This document shows, piece by piece, positions 17,219-26,255 of a DNA stretch of 64,000 nt. Made by a program: the position numbers and the translations under genes. The stretch is from an uncultured Bacteroidales bacterium (lineage in GTDB: Bacteria > Bacteroidota > Bacteroidia > Bacteroidales > P3). Position 1 is the stretch's first letter; each line of letters opens with the position of its first letter. The notes under the pieces are model-generated. The model ran no database searches, was not told the DNA's origin, and saw only the letters and a list, made by a program, of their open reading frames with translations. The stretch covers positions 1-64,000 of the forward strand of contig CALGCG010000128.1 in NCBI GenBank assembly GCA_937884485.1, written 5' to 3'.

Positions 17219-18429
17219 TGTCTCAATCTTTTCCAGTCAACCAACGCTGTCCCAGCCATGAGAAGGGATGCCACCGCAGTGGCGAGAGCGCGATAATTGA
17301 ACCATGCATGACATTCTGCAGGACGGGCCATGAGGATGTAATAGACGAAAGGAATTGCAGCCACCAGCAGATATTGCATGGCCTGTGGCAATCCTTTTTT
17401 CCGGAAACGCACAGACGCTAGTACTGCCAGTATCATCAATGCCACAACGACGAACTTCCAATGCAGGAACTTCAGATTGGACACAATGGCTGCACCCAGA
17501 TACGAGCTTCCTCCCTTGCTCCAGTTATTCCCTTGATTGTAAGCATCCACAAAAATATTCTCACCCGTAAGCAACGTGGCAAGGCCCCATTTGGACAGCC
17601 ACGTCAGCACATAGCCCGCCAACCACCAAGCAGCCACCTGCACCACCTGAAGCAGGCCACGTCGCCAGTCGCTTTCGTTGCGCAAGGAAACAAGCACCAC
17701 CAAAGGAAGTCCGAGGGTGATGGTAGGCACGGTGATGAGGTCAGCGAATGCCGTCAGCGACCCCAACACAAGAAACAACAAGTCTGCTTTGTCCGACGGG
17801 TGGTAGGTAAGCCACAGGATGCCACCCAGAGCAATCAACAACACAGGAGCAAACTGCAGCGAGAACTGCATAATATAGACATTGACAAACAGCAGAGCCG
17901 CTGTTATGGACACCAGCACCGCCCAGCCTCCCGAGCGCCAAAGACGGAATAGACACCATAGCAGGAGTCCCGAAGAGAAAAGATAAATCAAATAGCGGAT
18001 ACCCGTGTACGAAGTGAAAAAAAACAGAATGCGTGCCACAAAAGTGCTGCCGTGCCAGTATCGTGCATAGTGGATGGTGCGACCCTCGTCGGCACCGGCC
18101 ATGCAGTGCCGCAGGTTGTTGCACATATAGACACCCTCATCGTAGCGGGGCACCAACAAGATGCCTTTCATACCCTCGCTGCGGAAATTCACCACCTGAT
18201 TGAGGATCAGTGCATCGGTGAAGTTGTCCATAGTGTACTCGTCCTGTATGTCAAAATCGGCATGGATGACGGCCTGGGGATAGTCGTTGCTTAAATCGCC
18301 GCTGCCGATAGACTGCTCCACGTGATGGCGCACCGGAGCATCGGGCATTGAATAAGCAAGCACTCCCAGTAGCAGATAACCTGCTACCAGGAATGCAAAT
18401 ATGAGTGCGGCTTTACCTACCCTCCTCAT
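17191..18429 (-). CDS. Polytopic membrane protein of unknown function
   Basis: The 412-residue protein has an N-terminal membrane segment (7-27), an extracytoplasmic loop of about 110 residues and then roughly eight membrane segments. No motif names a family. Arrangement and size resemble the neighbouring membrane protein at 15349-16782 without obvious sequence similarity. The aminotransferase lies 8 bases upstream and the GreA-like gene overlaps its end by 28 bases, so the four genes look like one transcript. Confidence 0.75.
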   Translation of the reverse strand: MRRVGKAALIFAFLVAGYLLLGVLAYSMPDAPVRHHVEQSIGSGDLSNDYPQAVIHADFDIQDEYTMDNFTDALILNQVVNFRSEGMKGILLVPRYDEGVYMCNNLRHCMAGADEGRTIHYARYWHGSTFVARILFFFTSYTGIRYLIYLFSSGLLLWCLFRLWRSGGWAVLVSITAALLFVNVYIMQFSLQFAPVLLIALGGILWLTYHPSDKADLLFLVLGSLTAFADLITVPTITLGLPLVVLVSLRNESDWRRGLLQVVQVAAWWLAGYVLTWLSKWGLATLLTGENIFVDAYNQGNNWSKGGSSYLGAAIVSNLKFLHWKFVVVALMILAVLASVRFRKKGLPQAMQYLLVAAIPFVYYILMARPAECHAWFNYRALATAVASLLMAGTALVDWKRLRQWKAQKDTK

Positions 18430-18437
18430 CTCTTGTT

Positions 18438-19655
18438 CTATCTCGTTCTGCCGGGATAGACTTTCAAGGCTTCCTCAAGGCAGCGCATGGCTTTTTTAAG
18501 GTCGTCGATATTGAGGCAGTAGGTGATACGTGCCTGATGGCGACCCTGCTCAGGATTGACATAGAAGCCTGTGGCGGGAGCCAGCATGACGGTGGCGCCC
18601 TCATAGCTGAAGTCTGTCAACAGCCACTGGCAGAAACGGTCGCTGTCGTCGATGGGCAGGTCGATGACCGTGTAGAAGGCTCCCTTGGGCATCGGGCAGA
18701 AGCAGCCGGGAATCTTGTTGACACCCTCGACCACCACGTTGCGGCGGGCCACATACTCAGCCTGCACTGTATCGAAATACTCCTGGGGGGTCTCCACGGC
18801 AGCCTCGGCGAAGAACTGGCCAAACGACGGGGGCGACAGGCGGGCCTGGGCCAAACGCATGGCTATGGCGTAGACCTCGCTGTTGCGGGTCACCATACAT
18901 CCCACGCGGGCGCCGCAAGCGCTGTAGCGCTTCGAGACGGAGTCGAACAGGATGGTGTTGCGCTCCAGGCCTTCAAGCTGCATGACGCTGAAGTGCTGGT
19001 TGCCATCGTAGCAGAACTCGCGATACACCTCGTCGGCAAAGAGGTAGAGGTCGTACTTCTTCACCAGACCGGCCACCTTCAGCAGCTCCTCGTGGGTGTA
19101 GAGGTAACCCGTGGGGTTGTTGGGGTTGCAGATCATGATGGCACGCGTATAGGGCGTGATGACCTTCTCAAACTCCTCGATGGGAGGCAGGGCGAAGCCG
19201 GACTTGATGTCGCTGGGAATGGTGACAATCTTGGCGTCGCACAGCTTGGCGAAGGTGTTATAGTTGGTGTAGTACGGCTCGGGTATGATGATTTCGTCTC
19301 CGGGATTGAGACACACAGTGAAAGCCATCTGCAGGGCCTCGCTGCCGCCGTTGGTGACAATGACCTGGTTGGGGGTGACATCGATACCATGGCGATGGTA
19401 ATAGTTGCAGAGGGCGCGGCGATAGGTGGGAATACCGGCGGAATGGCTGTATTCCAGCACACCCTTGTTTTCAGCCATCTCGTGAGCCTTCACCGACAGG
19501 GCCTCGAGGGCACCTGCAGGGGTCTCGATGTCGGGTTGGCCGATATTCAGGTGGTAGACGTGCACACCACGCTCTTTGGCGGCATCGGCGAAGGGGACGA
19601 GTTTACGAATGGCCGACTGAGGCAATTCCAATCCCTTGTGAGAAATGTGTGGCAT
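18438..19655 (-). CDS. PLP-dependent class I aminotransferase
   Basis: The 405-residue fold-type I aminotransferase has the substrate-binding LNIGQPDIETP (36-46), TNGGSEALQMAF (101-112) and NPNNPTG (177-183). The PLP-binding lysine Lys242 lies in SVSKRYSACGARVG. The close spacing Ser-x-Ser-Lys and CGARxG is typical of aspartate/tyrosine-type aminotransferases of subgroup I. The exact amino acid cannot be assigned from sequence. It is followed by the membrane-protein genes. Confidence 0.9.
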   Translation of the reverse strand: MPHISHKGLELPQSAIRKLVPFADAAKERGVHVYHLNIGQPDIETPAGALEALSVKAHEMAENKGVLEYSHSAGIPTYRRALCNYYHRHGIDVTPNQVIVTNGGSEALQMAFTVCLNPGDEIIIPEPYYTNYNTFAKLCDAKIVTIPSDIKSGFALPPIEEFEKVITPYTRAIMICNPNNPTGYLYTHEELLKVAGLVKKYDLYLFADEVYREFCYDGNQHFSVMQLEGLERNTILFDSVSKRYSACGARVGCMVTRNSEVYAIAMRLAQARLSPPSFGQFFAEAAVETPQEYFDTVQAEYVARRNVVVEGVNKIPGCFCPMPKGAFYTVIDLPIDDSDRFCQWLLTDFSYEGATVMLAPATGFYVNPEQGRHQARITYCLNIDDLKKAMRCLEEALKVYPGRTR

Positions 19656-19684
19656 AATGGAGGTTCTTGTTGTTTGAAAATAAT

Positions 19685-20239
19685 TTATTGTTTGACCTTG
19701 TCCTCAACCTTGTTGTCGGCAGGGACAGCCTTAATCTTGTTGTCGCGGGCAGGCACTGCCACCTGGGCGTTAACCTTGCGGTTGGGTTTCTCCAGTCTGG
19801 CCTCGCTCTTTCCGGAGGCGTCCTGGGCGGATTCCTGCTGTTTCACATTGCCCTTGATGCGCAGCGTCACACGGGGATTGTCAACGGCGTTGCTGGTGAC
19901 GGTGACGGTCTTCGAGAAGGCACCCACATTGTTGGTGTTGTACTTCACCTTGATGGTACCCTGCTGACCGGGCATGACGGGCTTCTGGGTGTAGCTGGGA
20001 GTGGTGCAGCCGCAGGAGGCTTTCACGTTGGAAAGAATCAGGGGCTCGTTGCCCTCGTTGACGAAGGTGAACTCGCACTCGCCGTTGCCACCCTTCTGGA
20101 TGGTGCCGTAGTTGTGTTCAAGCTCGGTGAAATGAATCTTGGCACCGTTCTCGGGAACAGTCTTGGTTTCAGTGTTCTGGGCGTTGGCCACGCCAAATGC
20201 CATCGTGGCAAAAAGGCAGATTAATGCAAACTTTTTCAT
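19685..20239 (-). CDS. DUF1573 domain secreted protein
   Basis: The 184-residue protein has a signal peptide (MKKFALICLFATMAFGVANA) and one DUF1573 domain, an ASPM/SPD-2/hydin-like Ig fold, at about 30-135. It shows HNYGTIQKGG, NVKASCGCTTPSY and the NTNNVGAFSKTVTVTSNA block. A charged, Ala/Lys-rich tail follows. The start at 20239 is preferred over a longer frame because it begins the signal peptide and lies downstream of a -7 element. Function is unknown; the family is widespread in Bacteroidota envelopes. Confidence 0.88.
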   Translation of the reverse strand: MKKFALICLFATMAFGVANAQNTETKTVPENGAKIHFTELEHNYGTIQKGGNGECEFTFVNEGNEPLILSNVKASCGCTTPSYTQKPVMPGQQGTIKVKYNTNNVGAFSKTVTVTSNAVDNPRVTLRIKGNVKQQESAQDASGKSEARLEKPNRKVNAQVAVPARDNKIKAVPADNKVEDKVKQ

Positions 20240-20287
20240 ATTGATAAATTTTTTAGGTTTTTCGTTTTCTTGTTTTTTTATGGGCTG

Positions 20288-20295
20288 CAAAATTA
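20288..20295 (-). promoter_or_regulatory. -7 element of the DUF1573 gene
   Basis: The minus strand reads TAATTTTG followed by C, about 50 bases upstream of the start codon at 20239. Confidence 0.6.
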
Positions 20296-20398
20296 CTAAA
20301 TTTTTAGTACATGCAACCATTTTTTTATTGCAATTTTTCTATTTTTTATCCAACCACTTGATTAACAATCTCCCACAACTATTAAATAATCTTAATAA

Positions 20399-21493
20399 TT
20401 AATGTATATCCACCACGACATACTCCGACTGTGTGCCGATGCGGTACTTGGCGCCCCAAATGCCCAGACCTGAGCTGACGTAGTAGTCCGTCATGCCCTT
20501 GCTGAGGCTGCCCCAGGAGCACTCATAGAGTGCATCGGTCAGCCACGACACCGGCCACACCTGTCCGCGATGGGTATGGCCGCTGAGTTGGAAATCGATG
20601 CCGGCGCGCGCCGCTTCCTCCAGGTGGTAGGGCTGGTGGTCGAGCAAAATCGAGAACCGCGAATCGGGAACCGCACACTTCTCCTTCAGCCGCCCTACGC
20701 TCAGGCGACGGGGGTTGGTGCGGTCGTCGCGGCCCATGATGGCCACGTTGCCCAGCGTGGCCACGCTGTCCTGCAGCAGTGTGATATCAGCATCGCGGTA
20801 GAACTGCTCCACCTCGCCGGGAGTGTAGTAGTCGGCATAGTATTCGTGGTTGCCCAGGCAGGCGTAGACCGGAGCCTCGATGCGGCGCAGCTCGGCGGCC
20901 ATGTCCTCGGCCAGCAGGGGCCGCAGCGAGCGGTCCACCAGGTCGCCGGCCAGCAGCACGGCATCGGGATGCTCGGCATTGACGAGGTCCACCCAGCGCG
21001 CAAGCTCCTTGCTCCCGTTGTGGTAGCCCAAGTGCAAGTCGCTCAGCGCCACCAAGCGCACAGAGCCCACCTCCTTGCCGTGGCTGTCGAGGGTCAGGGC
21101 CACACGCTCCTTGTGGTAATAATGCACACTGCCGTAGACGAACACCGCGCCCAGCGCCACCAGCAGCACCCCGCAGCTCCACCAGTTGTCCCTCACCCAC
21201 GCCGTGGGCAGCACACGCACCAGCCGCAGCACGTCGGCCACGAGGAAGACCATCAGCAGGTAGGCAATGACGATGAGTGACTTGTTGCCCACGTTGTACA
21301 CCACCTTGGCCAGCCCCATGGGCACACGGTCCAGGTAGCGCGTCAGCGAAAAGATGCACATGCCCACGCACAGCGCCATCACCCCCACCACCATCCATCG
21401 CGCCCAGCGCGCCACGGGCGGCAGCATCCACAAGTGCCACGCCACGTAGGGCAGCAGGCACAGAAACAGTATCACCAGAAAAATGAATCGCAT
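20399..21493 (-). CDS. Membrane-anchored metallophosphoesterase (YaeI-like)
   Basis: The 364-residue protein has three to four N-terminal membrane segments (1-125) and a calcineurin-like phosphoesterase domain. Metal ligands are visible as SDLHLG (Asp152, His154), GDLVD (Asp184), GNHE (Asn215, His216) and GHTH (305-308). Related proteins hydrolyse lipid A precursors or other phosphoesters; the substrate here is unknown. It follows the DUF389 gene with a 28-base gap. Confidence 0.88.
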   Translation of the reverse strand: MRFIFLVILFLCLLPYVAWHLWMLPPVARWARWMVVGVMALCVGMCIFSLTRYLDRVPMGLAKVVYNVGNKSLIVIAYLLMVFLVADVLRLVRVLPTAWVRDNWWSCGVLLVALGAVFVYGSVHYYHKERVALTLDSHGKEVGSVRLVALSDLHLGYHNGSKELARWVDLVNAEHPDAVLLAGDLVDRSLRPLLAEDMAAELRRIEAPVYACLGNHEYYADYYTPGEVEQFYRDADITLLQDSVATLGNVAIMGRDDRTNPRRLSVGRLKEKCAVPDSRFSILLDHQPYHLEEAARAGIDFQLSGHTHRGQVWPVSWLTDALYECSWGSLSKGMTDYYVSSGLGIWGAKYRIGTQSEYVVVDIH

Positions 21494-21521
21494 AGAAAAA
21501 AAGACAATTACTCTGATTCAA

Positions 21522-22814
21522 TCATTTGAAGAAAACCTCCATCTTGCTGTCGCCCACGCGGGTGCGGAGCCAGCCTACAAGCTTGTTCCGCTCGTCGGCG
21601 CCGGCGGGGACGCTCTCCTCCCTGTCGACAAAAGCCACAGGCATGCCACCCACGCGGCCCACCAGCACCTTTTCCACCCACGGGAAGAGCGTGTGCGCCT
21701 CGGCGTTGACATGCACCGAGAGGGTGTCGTAGGCCGTGTAGGCCGCCAGCTGCCGCTGCAACTCGGCAATCTGGCCGCTGAGCACCGTGTTGGTATGCTC
21801 GGCGCGGTTGAGGTTCGACGCCAGGGCGTAGGACTCGGCATTGTCGGCCTGGATAACGTTCAGCCCCTTGCCGGCAAGGCCGTAGAACTTCAGCCTGTCG
21901 CGCGCCACGTCGATGTTGTCGGACGCTATCTCCTTGCCCACGGCCACCACATAGATGGTGTCGTGCTCCAGGCGCGAGGAGAGCACCTGCGTGCCGACGA
22001 AGTTGAGCTCGGCCTTCACAAACTGGTTCACATTGCGCATCACCACATCCTGCGTCACCAGGTTCACCGTAATCACCGCCGCGGGAATCATCGTGATGAT
22101 GACCACCCATGTGATGACCTTGCGGCCGCGGCGGGCAGCCTCCGACTCCAGCCGCTGCAACGGATGGAACCGCAGCAGCTTCACCCCCAGGAAGGTAGCC
22201 GTGGCGATGAACACCGTATTGATAAAGAAGAGGTAGAAAGCGCCGAAGAAGTAGGCCCACTGCGCCGTGGCCAGGCCGTAGCCCGCCGTGCACAGCGGCG
22301 GCATCAGCGCCGTGGCTATGGCCACGCCGGGAATCACCTGCCCCTTGCTCTTCGTCGTCAGCGCCAGCACGCCGGCGGCACCGCCGAAGAAGGCTATCAG
22401 CACATCGTAGAGCGTGGGCGACGTGCGCGCCAGCAGCTCGCTCCGCGCCTCGCTCAGCGGCGAGATGAAGAAATAGAGCGTGGCCGTCAGCACAGAGATG
22501 AGCGTGGCCACACCGTAGTTCTTCAGCGACTGCTTCAGCATCTCCGAGTCGCCGATGCCCACCGCCAGGCCCATGCCGATGATGGGCCCCATCAGCGGCG
22601 AGATGAGCATGGCGCCGATGATGACAGCCGTGGAATTGACGTTCAGGCCCAGCGAGGCAATGAAGATGGCGAAGATGAGAATCCACAGGTTGGTGCCGCG
22701 GAAGGCAATGCTGCCCTTCACCTGCTCGATGACCGCCAGCTCGTCCTCCCTGTCGCCCGTCAGGTTGAAATACTTGTCGAGCGACCGCTTGATAGTCCGT
22801 AGGTTGATTTGCAT
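21522..22814 (-). CDS. DUF389 (TIGR00341-like) membrane protein
   Basis: The 430-residue protein has a hydrophobic core of six or seven membrane segments (about 40-270) with the family block AVIIGAMLISPLMGPIIGMG and GQVIPGVAIATALMPPLC. A soluble C-terminal domain follows with a short coiled coil (AELQRQLAAYTAYDTL). The biochemical role of DUF389 proteins is not known. The -7 element and palindromic array copy 3 lie upstream. Confidence 0.88.
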   Translation of the reverse strand: MQINLRTIKRSLDKYFNLTGDREDELAVIEQVKGSIAFRGTNLWILIFAIFIASLGLNVNSTAVIIGAMLISPLMGPIIGMGLAVGIGDSEMLKQSLKNYGVATLISVLTATLYFFISPLSEARSELLARTSPTLYDVLIAFFGGAAGVLALTTKSKGQVIPGVAIATALMPPLCTAGYGLATAQWAYFFGAFYLFFINTVFIATATFLGVKLLRFHPLQRLESEAARRGRKVITWVVIITMIPAAVITVNLVTQDVVMRNVNQFVKAELNFVGTQVLSSRLEHDTIYVVAVGKEIASDNIDVARDRLKFYGLAGKGLNVIQADNAESYALASNLNRAEHTNTVLSGQIAELQRQLAAYTAYDTLSVHVNAEAHTLFPWVEKVLVGRVGGMPVAFVDREESVPAGADERNKLVGWLRTRVGDSKMEVFFK

Positions 22815-22852
22815 CCGTTACAATGTTTTTTCTATCCGTAACGCCCGAATCG

Positions 22853-22860
22853 CAAAAATA
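22853..22860 (-). promoter_or_regulatory. -7 element of the DUF389 gene
   Basis: The minus strand reads TATTTTTG followed by C, about 40 bases upstream of the start codon. Confidence 0.55.
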
Positions 22861-22914
22861 TTGCCCGGCAGGATGCAAAAAGCCCACCCCGTCAGTCCTC
22901 CACCCCCACCCCGC

Positions 22915-23100
22915 CCCCGACTCGCACCCAATTCGCCCTCAATTCGCCCCTTCTCATATAGTATTCATATCGTTCTTATATACTTCTTATATAGTATTTA
23001 TATACAGTATATAAGAACTATATAAGAACTATATGTAAACTATATAAGAACTATATAAGAACGGCCGAAGTGGGGCCCTATTCGTCCCCTTGTCGGGGCG
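22915..23100. repeat. Palindromic 11-mer array, copy 3
   Basis: The core at 22951-23062 has five 11-bp units (TTCTCATATAG, TATTCATATCG, TTCTTATATAC, TTCTTATATAG, TATTTATATAC), the centre AG, and five inverted units ending TATATAAGAAC. The left flank carries CCCAATTCGCCCTCAATTCG and the right flank GGCCGAAGTGGGGCCC. It lies between the divergent DUF389 gene and the kor operon. Confidence 0.9.
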
Positions 23101-23240
23101 AAGATTTTTCTGCCGGCAAAGGTCCTTTTGATGCCCATATACTTCAATTTCGAAAGGCCACCCCGCAGGAACGGGAATGGACAGGAAACACCCCGTTGTA
23201 GGCTAATAGTCAAATGGTTATGAAATAATCGAAAATATTT

Positions 23241-23256
23241 TCACCATTTTTGGTGA
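23241..23256. promoter_or_regulatory. Possible operator upstream of the kor operon
   Basis: TCACCATTTTTGGTGA is a perfect 6-bp inverted repeat with a 4-base spacer inside AT-rich DNA, about 20 bases upstream of the -7 element. Its size and position suit a dimeric regulator. No regulator can be named. Confidence 0.35.
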
Positions 23257-23275
23257 TTTATTGAAATTTATTTTG

Positions 23276-23283
23276 TATTTTTG
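23276..23283 (+). promoter_or_regulatory. -7 element of the kor operon
   Basis: TATTTTTG followed by C, 56 bases before the ferredoxin-subunit start codon. Confidence 0.6.
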
Positions 23284-23338
23284 CAGCCAATTATAGACTG
23301 GAAAACTTAATTTATATTAATCCTATAAAATTAAAATT

Positions 23339-23557
23339 ATGGCATTTAAAGGACAAATCATCATCGATACCGAGCATTGCAAAGGCTGCGGAGTGTGTGT
23401 ACCCGTGTGCCCGATGAAGTGCATCGAGTTGTCGAAAGAAGTAAACGGCAAGGGTTACAACTTCACCCATACCGTCAACGACAGTTGCATCGGCTGCGCC
23501 AGCTGCGCCATGGTGTGCCCCGACGGCGTGATTTCCGTTTACAAGAAAAAAATCTAA
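23339..23557 (+). CDS. korD: 2-oxoacid:ferredoxin oxidoreductase, ferredoxin (delta) subunit
   Basis: The 72-residue dicluster ferredoxin has two CxxCxxCxxxC motifs (Cys14/17/20/24 and Cys50/53/56/60) for two 4Fe-4S clusters. It carries electrons away from the thiamine-dependent core of the oxidoreductase encoded by the next three genes. It is the first gene of the operon, 24 bases before the alpha subunit. The symbol is by analogy; whether the enzyme prefers 2-oxoglutarate or branched-chain oxoacids is not decidable here. Confidence 0.88.
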   Translation: MAFKGQIIIDTEHCKGCGVCVPVCPMKCIELSKEVNGKGYNFTHTVNDSCIGCASCAMVCPDGVISVYKKKI

Positions 23558-23581
23558 ACGAAAAAGAAAGAAAGGAATACT

Positions 23582-24664
23582 ATGGCAAGAGAACTGAAAC
23601 TGATGAAGGGCAACGAAGCTATTGCCCGCGCAATGATTGCCAGCGGTACGGACGGCTACTTCGGCTATCCTATCACTCCGCAGTCGGAAGTTATGGAAAC
23701 CCTTATGGCCGAGAAGCCGTGGGAGACCACGGGCATGACCGTGCTGCAGGCCGAGAGCGAGGTTGCCTCGATCAACATGGTCTACGGCGGCGCCGCCACC
23801 GGCAAGAAAGTGGCCACCTCGAGCTCCAGCCCCGGAATTTCGCTGATGCAGGAAGGTCTGACCTACCTGGCAGGTGCTGAAATTCCTTGCTTGATTGTCA
23901 ACGTCATGCGTGGCGGTCCCGGACTGGGCACCATCCAGCCTTCGCAGAGCGACTATTTCCAGAGCGTCAAGGGCGGCGGTCACGGCGACTACCAGCTCTA
24001 CACCCTCGCCCCCGCCAGCGTGCAGGAGATGTACGACTTCGTTTTCGACGCTTGGGACATCGCCTTCAAGTATCGCAACCCCGTGCTGATCCTCTCCGAC
24101 GGTGCCATCGGCCAGTGCATGGAGAAACTCTACACCCGCGACAACGTGGCCCGCTGGACCGAGGAAGAGCGCCGCAAGAACGCTCCCTGGGGCACCTGGG
24201 GCAAACCGAAAGACCGCGCCCACAACATCATCACCAGCCTTGAGCTCGACAGCGCCCGCCAGGAAGTCTTCAACCTGAAGCTCCAGAAGAAGTATGCCGA
24301 GATGAAGGAGAAGGAAGTGCGCTACGAGATGCTGAACTGCGAGGACGCCGACTACATCATCGTCGCCTACGGTTCGAGCAGCCGTATCGCCATGAAAGCC
24401 ATGCAGATGGCTCGCGAAAAGGGCATCAAGGTGGGTCTGTTCCGCCTGATCACCCTCTTCCCCTTCCCGACCAAGCAGCTTGCCGAGGTCGCCAAGCACG
24501 TGAAGGGTATCCTTTGCGTCGAGATGAGCGCCGGCCAGATGATCGAGGACGTGAAGCTCGCCACCCAGTGCGGCGTGAAGACCGAGCACTTCGGCCGCTT
24601 CGGCGGTATCATCCCCACTCCCGGCGAGGTCCTGGAGGCTCTTGAAAACAAGATTATCAAATAA
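23582..24664 (+). CDS. korA: 2-oxoacid:ferredoxin oxidoreductase, alpha subunit (VorB/KorA type)
   Basis: The 360-residue subunit begins with the pyrimidine-binding fold (LMKGNEAIARAMIASGTDGYFGYPITPQ, read in two parts) and has EVASINMVYGGAATGKKV and VMRGGPGLGTIQPSQSDYF, typical of the VorB/KorA family. With the beta subunit it forms the TPP active site that oxidatively decarboxylates a 2-oxoacid to acyl-CoA. It is 14 bases upstream of the beta subunit. Similar proteins are often called 3-methyl-2-oxobutanoate dehydrogenase VorB, so branched-chain oxoacids are an equally good guess. Confidence 0.9.
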   Translation: MARELKLMKGNEAIARAMIASGTDGYFGYPITPQSEVMETLMAEKPWETTGMTVLQAESEVASINMVYGGAATGKKVATSSSSPGISLMQEGLTYLAGAEIPCLIVNVMRGGPGLGTIQPSQSDYFQSVKGGGHGDYQLYTLAPASVQEMYDFVFDAWDIAFKYRNPVLILSDGAIGQCMEKLYTRDNVARWTEEERRKNAPWGTWGKPKDRAHNIITSLELDSARQEVFNLKLQKKYAEMKEKEVRYEMLNCEDADYIIVAYGSSSRIAMKAMQMAREKGIKVGLFRLITLFPFPTKQLAEVAKHVKGILCVEMSAGQMIEDVKLATQCGVKTEHFGRFGGIIPTPGEVLEALENKIIK

Positions 24665-24678
24665 AGAAAGGAACAACA

Positions 24679-25527
24679 ATGAATCAAGATATTGAAGCTC
24701 GCAAGCAAGAGCTGCTGAAAGAGGGTTACGAGGAGGTCTACACCCGTACCAAAGTGCTCACCGACGCCGTCATGCACTACTGCCCCGGCTGCGGCCACGG
24801 CACCACCCACCGTCTTGTCGCCGAAGTGATCGACGAGATGGGCATCCAGGACCAGGTCGTCGGCGTTTCGCCCGTCGGATGCTCCGTTCTGGCCTACAAC
24901 TATTTCGATGTCGACTTCCAGGAGGCTGCCCACGGTCGTGCTCCCGCACTGGCCACCGCTATCAAGCGCCTCAACCCCGACACCTTCGTGTTCACCTATC
25001 AGGGCGACGGCGACCTGGCCGCTATCGGCACCGCCGAGACCATCCATGCCGCCAACCGTGGCGAGAACATCACCATGATTTTCGTCAACAACGGTATCTA
25101 CGGTATGACCGGTGGCCAGATGGCCCCCACGACCCTGGTCGGCATGCGCAGCGCCACGACCCCCTACGGCCGTCGCGTCGACCTCAACGGTTATCCCCTC
25201 CGCATGACGGAGCTCCTCTCCACCCTGCCCGGCACCTACTACGTGACCCGCCAGAGCGTGCAGAACCCCGCCGCCGTGCGCAAGGCCAAAGCCGCCATCC
25301 GCAAAGCCTTCGAGAACCAGAAGCTTAAGAAAGGCCTCTCCTTCGTCGAGATTCTCTCCAACTGCAACTCCGGCTGGAAGATGACCCCCGTGGCCGCCAA
25401 CAAGTGGATGGAAGACAACATGATGCCCAACTACCCCATCGGCGACATCAAAGTCGACGGCAAGATTGTCGAGGGTATCGATGCCAACCGCCTCGTGCTG
25501 GATCACCCGCTGACCGTTATGCAATAA
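24679..25527 (+). CDS. korB: 2-oxoacid:ferredoxin oxidoreductase, TPP-binding beta subunit
   Basis: The 282-residue subunit has the CPGCGHG motif (35-41), the TPP/Mg-binding GDGD (109-112) and NNGIYGMTGGQ (137-147). These are the features of the KorB/VorA beta chain, which binds the diphosphate of thiamine. The length is usual for the Bacteroidota enzyme. The gamma subunit follows 24 bases downstream. Confidence 0.92.
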   Translation: MNQDIEARKQELLKEGYEEVYTRTKVLTDAVMHYCPGCGHGTTHRLVAEVIDEMGIQDQVVGVSPVGCSVLAYNYFDVDFQEAAHGRAPALATAIKRLNPDTFVFTYQGDGDLAAIGTAETIHAANRGENITMIFVNNGIYGMTGGQMAPTTLVGMRSATTPYGRRVDLNGYPLRMTELLSTLPGTYYVTRQSVQNPAAVRKAKAAIRKAFENQKLKKGLSFVEILSNCNSGWKMTPVAANKWMEDNMMPNYPIGDIKVDGKIVEGIDANRLVLDHPLTVMQ

Positions 25528-25551
25528 TTAACAATTAAAAACAAAGAAACA

Positions 25552-26103
25552 ATGACTGAAGAAATCATCATAGCCGGTTTCGGTGGACAGGGTGTCCTCT
25601 CCATGGGTAAGATTCTTGCCTACTCCGGCGTCATGCAGGACAAAGAGGTCAGCTGGATGCCCAGCTACGGCCCCGAGATGCGCGGCGGCACGGCCAACGT
25701 CTCCGTCATCATCAGCGACGAGCGCATCAGCTCGCCCATCATCAACCAGTTCGACACGGCCATCATCCTCAACCAGCAGTCGCTGGATAAGTTTGAGAAC
25801 AGCGTGAAGCCCGGCGGCCTGCTCATCTACGACCCCAACGGCATCACCCACGAGCCCACCCGCAAGGACATCAACATCTACAAGATCGCCGCCACGGCCA
25901 AAGCCCAGGAGCTCGGCATCAGCAAGGTGTTCAACATGGTGGTCCTCGGCGGCTTCCTGAAGCTCAAACCCATCGTCGACAAGCAGTACATCCACGAAGG
26001 TCTGGAGCACTCCCTGCCCCAGCGCCACTGGAACCTCATTCCCCAGAACGAGGAAGCTATCGAAATCGGCAAGGGCCTCATCGAATGCGTCCAGAAACTC
26101 TAA
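25552..26103 (+). CDS. korC: 2-oxoacid:ferredoxin oxidoreductase, gamma subunit
   Basis: The 183-residue subunit has the glycine-rich start IIIAGFGGQGVLSMGKILAY and SYGPEMRGGTANVSVIIS, diagnostic of the gamma domain of pyruvate/ketoisovalerate oxidoreductases that binds CoA. It completes the four-subunit enzyme. A rho-independent terminator lies 28 bases downstream. Confidence 0.92.
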   Translation: MTEEIIIAGFGGQGVLSMGKILAYSGVMQDKEVSWMPSYGPEMRGGTANVSVIISDERISSPIINQFDTAIILNQQSLDKFENSVKPGGLLIYDPNGITHEPTRKDINIYKIAATAKAQELGISKVFNMVVLGGFLKLKPIVDKQYIHEGLEHSLPQRHWNLIPQNEEAIEIGKGLIECVQKL

Positions 26104-26131
26104 CTGGAACATAAGGACAAATCGCAATGCT

Positions 26132-26171
26132 GAAAGTCTCTCCCTCCATGGGGGAGGCTTTCGTTTTTTTT
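26132..26171 (+). terminator. Rho-independent terminator of the kor operon
   Basis: GAAAG-TCTCTCCCTCC pairs with GGGGGAGG-CTTTC around a short AT loop, and eight T residues follow after a G. Confidence 0.85.
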
Positions 26172-26189
26172 CAACCGCAAGCATTTTTT

Positions 26190-26221
26190 TTTGTCCAGTT
26201 TGCAAAAAATTTGTAATTTTG
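26190..26221 (+). promoter_or_regulatory. Promoter of glmS
   Basis: A -7 element TAATTTTG at 26214-26221 is preceded by TTTG at 26190-26193 with a 20-base spacing, 35 bases before the glmS start. I see no glmS ribozyme in this short leader. Confidence 0.6.
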
Positions 26222-26255
26222 CAAATTGAAACATTAAAAACCTCAAACCTATAAT

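Noticed and set aside
26222..26255. A glmS ribozyme or other riboswitch upstream of glmS
   Set aside because: The promoter is only 35 bases from the start codon, leaving no room for the ribozyme fold.
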